9,066 nucleotides of DNA, taken from assembly GCA_964589285.1 (NCBI GenBank), contig CAZPSP010000107.1:1-9066 (forward strand), in the 5' to 3' direction. A program made the translations under genes and the position numbers. This DNA is from DAOUEG01 sp964589285 (GTDB lineage Bacteria; Chloroflexota; Dehalococcoidia; Dehalococcoidales; RBG-16-60-22). Shown one piece after another: positions 5,250-9,066 of the stretch. The notes below the pieces were generated by a model. That model did not search any database. It was not told where the DNA came from and was given only the letters and a program-made list of their open reading frames with translations. Position 1 is the first letter of the stretch, and each line of letters opens with the position of its first letter.

Positions 5250-5783
5250 ATGCCCCGAAAGATAACCGTTATACCGGAGTTGTGCGCCAATTGCCGCATC
5301 TGCGAGCTTGTTTGCGCCATGAAGCACTTCGGCGTGAATAATCCCAAGAAGGCGGCCATCCGCGTCGTCAATACCTACCCTCACCCGGTCATGCGCATGC
5401 CGGTGGTGTGCAGCCAGTGCAAGAAGCCTGCCTGCGCCGCGGTCTGTCCGGTCGGGGCTATCACACGCGTCGATAATATCGTCCGTTTGAACGAGGAACT
5501 CTGCATCTCCTGTTTTTCCTGTGTCGAGGCCTGTCCCTTCGGAGCCATGTTTGCCCATGACGACTGCGATGTGCCTATCAAGTGCGATATGTGCGGCGGC
5601 GACCCCGAATGCGTGAAGAATTGCCCGCTCGGCGCTCTCCGCCTCATCCCGGAGCATGTACTGGGCGAGACCAAACGCCTCAACAACGTACTGAGTTACA
5701 CGCAGATGCGAGAGATAGAATACTACGACAAAGGCGAGAAGAAGACAATCCGCTACGCCGAGATCGGCAAGGAAGAATTATGA
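5250..5783 (+). CDS. Polyferredoxin with four [4Fe-4S] motifs, AorA-like partner of AOR
   Basis: A 177-residue cytoplasmic iron-sulfur protein of the HycB/NrfC/CooF-like type. Sixteen cysteines fall into four groups: Cys12, 15, 18, 22; Cys54, 57, 62, 66; Cys85, 88, 91, 95; and Cys112, 115, 121, 125, enough for four [4Fe-4S] clusters forming an electron wire. Cys106 is extra. The C-terminal 50 residues are charged and cysteine-free. The ATG at 5250 is chosen because GGAGG stands seven bases before it; an upstream ATG in frame has no such site and would extend beyond the -10 box. Its stop overlaps the oxidoreductase start (ATGA at 5780-5783), so the two are translationally coupled. Small four-cluster subunits with an AOR-type catalytic subunit are known in Aromatoleum AorABC and, more distantly, BamBC of anaerobic benzoate degradation. 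The job is to carry electrons from the W-pterin subunit. Confidence 0.88.
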   Translation: MPRKITVIPELCANCRICELVCAMKHFGVNNPKKAAIRVVNTYPHPVMRMPVVCSQCKKPACAAVCPVGAITRVDNIVRLNEELCISCFSCVEACPFGAMFAHDDCDVPIKCDMCGGDPECVKNCPLGALRLIPEHVLGETKRLNNVLSYTQMREIEYYDKGEKKTIRYAEIGKEEL

Positions 5784-7609
5784 GCATACACAGCGGCTAT
5801 TTTAAAAAGCGGCTTTACGTCGATCTTACCTCCGGCTCCAGTGAGCGCATCGACCTTTCCGATGCTTTCATCGAACGGTATATCGGCGGCCGCGGCTTCG
5901 GGGCGAAGTTCGTCTGGGACAACCTGCGGAAGCATAATTTTGCCATCGATCCCCTCGGCGCGGAAAACCTGGTCGTCATCGCTCCCGGCCCATTAACCGG
6001 CGCTTATTTACCTTCTTCCGGCAAAACGTCTTTCATCGCCATTTCCCCGGCCACCGGTCTCTACGGCGATTCGTCCATCGGGGGCGGTTTCGGGGTGGAA
6101 CTCCGGCAGTGCGGTCTTGATGTTCTTACCATTACCGGCCGTGCGCCGGAACTATCGATAATCTTCATCGATAACGGCAACACCAGGATCATCCCCATGC
6201 CGGATTTGAAAGGCAAGACATCGCTGGAGGCCGAAGGCATTATCCGGGAGCGGCTGGGTACCCAGAGCGCCCATATCGCCACGATCGGGCCGGGCGGGGA
6301 GAACCTGGTTAAGTTTGCGTGTGTGAATGCTGATTGGGGGCGTAATGCCGGCCGTACCGGGTTCGGCGCTATTCTCGGCTCCAAGAACCTCAAGGCCATC
6401 GTTGTCCGCGGCCAGCGGGACCTCCCGGTCCATGATATTGCTTCTCTGAAGGCGGAATCAGACAAAGCCTACGCCTATCTCAAGGAGCACAAGTTCTTCC
6501 GGTTGTGGCAGCGTGAAGGGCTCATGAACGTCATCGATTACGCCCATGAGAAAGGAATTTTACCTACCTTCAATTTCCGGGACAGCGTCTACTCCCGGCA
6601 CGATCAGATCAACGGTACGACCATGCTTTCCAAGTACAAGATAGGAGACAGCGCCTGCTTCGGCTGTGCCATGTGCTGCTCCAATATCTGCCTGGTGAAG
6701 GACGGCAAATATGCCGGGACCGTGGTGGAGGGGCCGGAATACGAATCCTGCGCCATGCTCGGTTCCAATGTGGGCGTGGATGATTTTGCCGCCGTGCTGG
6801 CCGCGAACCGGCTCTGCGATGAACTGGGTGTGGATACCATCTCCATGGGCAACCTTATCGGCGCGGTCATGGAAGGCTACGAGAAGGGAATCATCAGTCT
6901 GGCCGACCTTGACGGCCGGAATATAGCCTGGGGCGATGCCGACGGCGTGCTCGATCTTATCCGGAAAACCGGCAATCGTGAAGGCATCGGCGATACCATT
7001 GCCGAAGGCGCCCGCGGCATCATGCGCCGCTGGCCGGACATGGAAGACGTGCTTCTCCAGGTCAAGGGCCTGGAACAGTCCGCCTACGATAGTCGCGCCG
7101 GTACATCGATGGCGCTGGCCTATGCCACTTCGGACATCGGGGCGCACCATACCCGGGCCTGGACGATCGCGCGTGAAGTTGAAGAAGGCAACACATGGTC
7201 GGACGACGATCGGGTTGCTACGGTAATATACCATCAGAAATTGCGGCCTTTGTTCGATATGTTCGGCGTCTGCCGCCTGCCCTGGATCGAACTGGGCCTC
7301 AATGAGAAGCATTACGAGTATTTTTACCGGCACATCACCGGCAACGAGCGCACCCTCGACGAATTGCTGGAACTCTCCAACGACATATATAACCTCACGC
7401 GGCTCATCAACACGCGGCTCGGCGCCACGCGGCGCGATGACAGCCTGCCGTGGAAGGTCCAGGCGGTTGCCCCTCTCAGCGGGCCGAATGCGGGGAAGAC
7501 CGTCAACCGGGAGGATTTTGAGTCCCTGTTAACCCGGTATTACCGTGCCCGGGGGTGGGATGAAAACGGTCTGCCGCCGGCTTCGCTGGAAGAAACGTTC
7601 AATGATTGA
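5780..7609 (+). CDS. Aldehyde:ferredoxin oxidoreductase family, tungsten-pterin catalytic subunit (AorB-like)
   Basis: A 609-residue member of the tungsten AOR family, which oxidises aldehydes to acids (or the reverse) with ferredoxin; Pyrococcus AOR is of similar size. The N-terminal domain (about 5-210) shows YIGGRGFGAKF (34-44) and GRTGFGAILGSKNLKAI (191-207). The [4Fe-4S] ligands fit Cys293, Cys296 and Cys300 in ACFGCAMCC, plus Cys498, close to Pyrococcus Cys288, 291, 295 and 494. Two pterin-binding DxxGxx motifs are seen: D347-ELG-VD and D493-MFG-VC. Glu318 (EGPEYE) and His457 (IGAHHTRAW) match the residues proposed for proton transfer in Pyrococcus AOR (Glu313, His448; aligned from memory). 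Oddities: the usual Pro after the second cluster Cys is Ala297, and Cys299 and Cys304 are extra. The start codon overlaps the polyferredoxin stop. The substrate cannot be read from sequence; BamB-like or other AOR paralogues remain possible. Confidence 0.92.
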   Translation: MSIHSGYFKKRLYVDLTSGSSERIDLSDAFIERYIGGRGFGAKFVWDNLRKHNFAIDPLGAENLVVIAPGPLTGAYLPSSGKTSFIAISPATGLYGDSSIGGGFGVELRQCGLDVLTITGRAPELSIIFIDNGNTRIIPMPDLKGKTSLEAEGIIRERLGTQSAHIATIGPGGENLVKFACVNADWGRNAGRTGFGAILGSKNLKAIVVRGQRDLPVHDIASLKAESDKAYAYLKEHKFFRLWQREGLMNVIDYAHEKGILPTFNFRDSVYSRHDQINGTTMLSKYKIGDSACFGCAMCCSNICLVKDGKYAGTVVEGPEYESCAMLGSNVGVDDFAAVLAANRLCDELGVDTISMGNLIGAVMEGYEKGIISLADLDGRNIAWGDADGVLDLIRKTGNREGIGDTIAEGARGIMRRWPDMEDVLLQVKGLEQSAYDSRAGTSMALAYATSDIGAHHTRAWTIAREVEEGNTWSDDDRVATVIYHQKLRPLFDMFGVCRLPWIELGLNEKHYEYFYRHITGNERTLDELLELSNDIYNLTRLINTRLGATRRDDSLPWKVQAVAPLSGPNAGKTVNREDFESLLTRYYRARGWDENGLPPASLEETFND

Positions 7610-7623
7610 GCGGGGCGCCGGGG

Positions 7624-9006
7624 CTAATTCCCGAACAAGCCCATCAAACTCGATACATCAGCTACGTTTTCCAGGTCCGTGACCATCTTCTGAACCTGGT
7701 CTATGGTCGCCTCGCTGTAGCCGCCATAGAGACCGCATTTCCGGTACTTGGCGTCCAGTTCATCAGGCGTCTGGGGGTTCTGGGGTTCGCCTTTGGGGTG
7801 GTCGATGACAAAGCTGTAGACAGCGCCGTCTTTCATCCTGACGGAGACTTCCTGGTTGGCGAAGGGGCCGGCTGCGTCATCATCCATGAAGACCCAGTTG
7901 ACCTTATCGATGAGCCGGTTCGTGTTTTCGTCCCTGACGGCTTCGTCCGTGAAGAAGCTGAAATCGATCTCGCCGTGGATGAGCGCCCGGCAGAGGCAGT
8001 AGACCAGGCTGAAGCGGCCCTGGACGCCGTCCTCCGGGTGCGGCGCGAAGGCGATGCTCTCCATGATCCTGGGTACGCGGAACTCTATCGAGTCTATCTG
8101 ACGCCAGTCGATGTTGTATTTCTCGCGGACCATAAGGCCGCCGTATGCGCCGAAGTGGCTGATATGCGCGCAGGGGTAGGCCTTGAACATGAGGCCGGGG
8201 TCGACCAGGTTCCACGGATCGCCCAGCGCTTCGATGAGCTTCTGCTGGCTTTCCAGCGGGGCGGGGCCGGACCGGGCGGAAAAGGCGTTGTAAAAACCGT
8301 TCGGGCCTTCGATGATGCCGGGACAGGTGGCGGTGTATCCCTTCAGGGCGAGGAGACCGGCCTCGATGCCATGCCGGGCGGCGTTGCCGGCATGGATGTG
8401 ACCGGCCATCGAGCCGAAGTTCCGTATCAGGCCGCAGGACATGGAGGACGCGATGCCCAGCGTCATCATCGTCCGGCGGCGGTCCAGACCCAGCAGTTTG
8501 GCAACCGCAGCGGCCGCTCCTATGACGCCGAGTATACCAGTCGGTTCCCAGCCTTCCCGTCCGGCTTTCACCTCGTTGACCAGCAGGCCTATCTTCCCAT
8601 AAGCCTCCACGCCGAGGCAGTACGCGGTCAGGACGTCTTTTCCGGACAGCCGGTTTTTTTCCGCGAGGGCCAGAACAGCGGGGAGGATGCCGGTAGAGGG
8701 GTGGGCGAGGCCGGCGCCCGGGAAGTCCAGGCAGTCATCGAAGTCCTGCGAGTGGGAGGAATTACCGTTGACCAGGGCGGCCAGGGGGCAACTTGCTTTG
8801 AAGCTGTTTCCGATGACCGTAGCCTCTCCGATGGACTGCTGTTCCCTGACGAGTCCGGCGACCATCCGGCCGGAAGGCTCCCGGCTGCCGGACATGGCCA
8901 CGGCTAGGTGGTCCAGTACGGCCGGTTTGGCCCTGGCGATGAGTTCCGGCGGCAAGTTTTCATAATTGGTCTTGCAGATGAAATCGGCGAGGGCTTCAGT
9001 AAACAT
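7624..9006 (-). CDS. MmgE/PrpD family protein (2-methylcitrate dehydratase-like)
   Basis: A 460-residue cytoplasmic protein of the MmgE/PrpD family, which includes 2-methylcitrate dehydratase (propionate breakdown), cis-aconitate decarboxylase and other lyases or isomerases of poly-acids. The N-terminal helical domain (about 1-265) carries LDHLAVAMSGS, NGNSSHSQDFDDCLD (81-95) and HPSTGILPA (102-110), all typical. The C-terminal domain (about 268-450) begins with the family signature KAYPCAHISHFGA (275-287) and continues with GRFSLVYCLCRALIHGEID (330-348). The length is normal and the gene is intact. On the minus strand GGAGGAG stands just before the ATG, with a possible promoter at 9030-9059. 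It converges on the AOR gene with only 14 bases between stops. No citrate synthase, PrpB or CoA-transferase is in the window, so a methylcitrate role is not supported by context; another carboxylic acid is equally likely. Confidence 0.92.
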   Translation of the reverse strand: MFTEALADFICKTNYENLPPELIARAKPAVLDHLAVAMSGSREPSGRMVAGLVREQQSIGEATVIGNSFKASCPLAALVNGNSSHSQDFDDCLDFPGAGLAHPSTGILPAVLALAEKNRLSGKDVLTAYCLGVEAYGKIGLLVNEVKAGREGWEPTGILGVIGAAAAVAKLLGLDRRRTMMTLGIASSMSCGLIRNFGSMAGHIHAGNAARHGIEAGLLALKGYTATCPGIIEGPNGFYNAFSARSGPAPLESQQKLIEALGDPWNLVDPGLMFKAYPCAHISHFGAYGGLMVREKYNIDWRQIDSIEFRVPRIMESIAFAPHPEDGVQGRFSLVYCLCRALIHGEIDFSFFTDEAVRDENTNRLIDKVNWVFMDDDAAGPFANQEVSVRMKDGAVYSFVIDHPKGEPQNPQTPDELDAKYRKCGLYGGYSEATIDQVQKMVTDLENVADVSSLMGLFGN

Positions 9007-9029
9007 GGCGGCGCTCCTCCGGTGTGTTT

Positions 9030-9059
9030 AGTATACGGGCGGAAGGGTGTGGCTGTCCC
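9030..9059 (-). promoter_or_regulatory. Candidate promoter of the MmgE/PrpD gene
   Basis: Read on the minus strand, GGGACA (9059-9054) and TATACT (9035-9030) are 18 bases apart, upstream of the ATG at 9006. The -10 matches five of six consensus bases, the -35 four of six. The leader would be short, about 17 bases, just long enough to hold the GGAGGAG ribosome binding site. Confidence 0.35.
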
Positions 9060-9066
9060 GTTTTCC

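Noticed and set aside
5582..5779. 66-codon N-terminal extension of the AOR subunit
   Set aside because: It is read out of frame through the polyferredoxin gene and is Arg/Pro-rich; the ATG at 5780 overlaps the preceding stop in the usual ATGA manner and begins at the family's N-terminus.
7606..8907. Open reading frame of 433 codons on the plus strand opposite the MmgE/PrpD gene
   Set aside because: It lies wholly antisense to a gene with clear family motifs, overlaps the AOR stop, has no ribosome binding site of its own, and its translation is low-complexity and Asp/Val/Gly-rich, as expected from the reverse complement of a GC-biased gene.

Overview
The window (9066 bases) looks like chromosomal DNA of a moderately GC-rich, anaerobic bacterium or a metagenome-derived equivalent. 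The gene mix (tungsten-type aldehyde oxidoreductase with a polyferredoxin, EFR1-type flavodoxin/ferredoxin, DsrC, a C_GCAxxG_C_C redox protein, MmgE/PrpD) and two kinds of short dispersed hairpin repeat suggest Chloroflexota, class Dehalococcoidia, or a sulfur-cycling/syntrophic anaerobe. This placement is inference from gene content, not from a marker gene; no rRNA or tRNA gene was seen.

Layout. 1-24: end of a dispersed palindromic repeat. 51-329 (-): small unrecognised protein. 463-2262 (+): two-gene operon, PanE/ApbA-type reductase followed by an EFR1-type flavodoxin plus 2x[4Fe-4S] protein. 2396-2887 (+): MarR-family regulator with a perfect inverted repeat overlapping its -10 box. 2888-3277: gene-free stretch with a 72-bp dispersed hairpin repeat and a strong-looking promoter. 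3278-4763 (+): C_GCAxxG_C_C thiol/redox protein, DsrC with both redox cysteines, and a SnoaL-like protein. 4803-5039 (-): small PRC-barrel protein. 5250-7609 (+): polyferredoxin with four [4Fe-4S] motifs, translationally coupled (ATGA overlap) to a 609-residue aldehyde:ferredoxin oxidoreductase, an AorA-AorB arrangement. 7624-9006 (-): MmgE/PrpD family protein, convergent to the oxidoreductase with only 14 bases between stop codons.

How they work together. The common theme is low-potential electron and thiol traffic in the cytoplasm: a W-pterin enzyme that would interconvert aldehydes and acids and pass electrons to a polyferredoxin, a separate flavodoxin/ferredoxin hybrid beside an NAD(P)H-type reductase, and a DsrC thiol carrier beside a second cysteine-rich redox protein. 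No DsrAB, DsrMK, Hdr or AorC partner lies in the window, so the electron donors and acceptors of these carriers are open. The most interesting units are the DsrC/C_GCAxxG pair, the AorAB pair lacking AorC, and the MarR operator.
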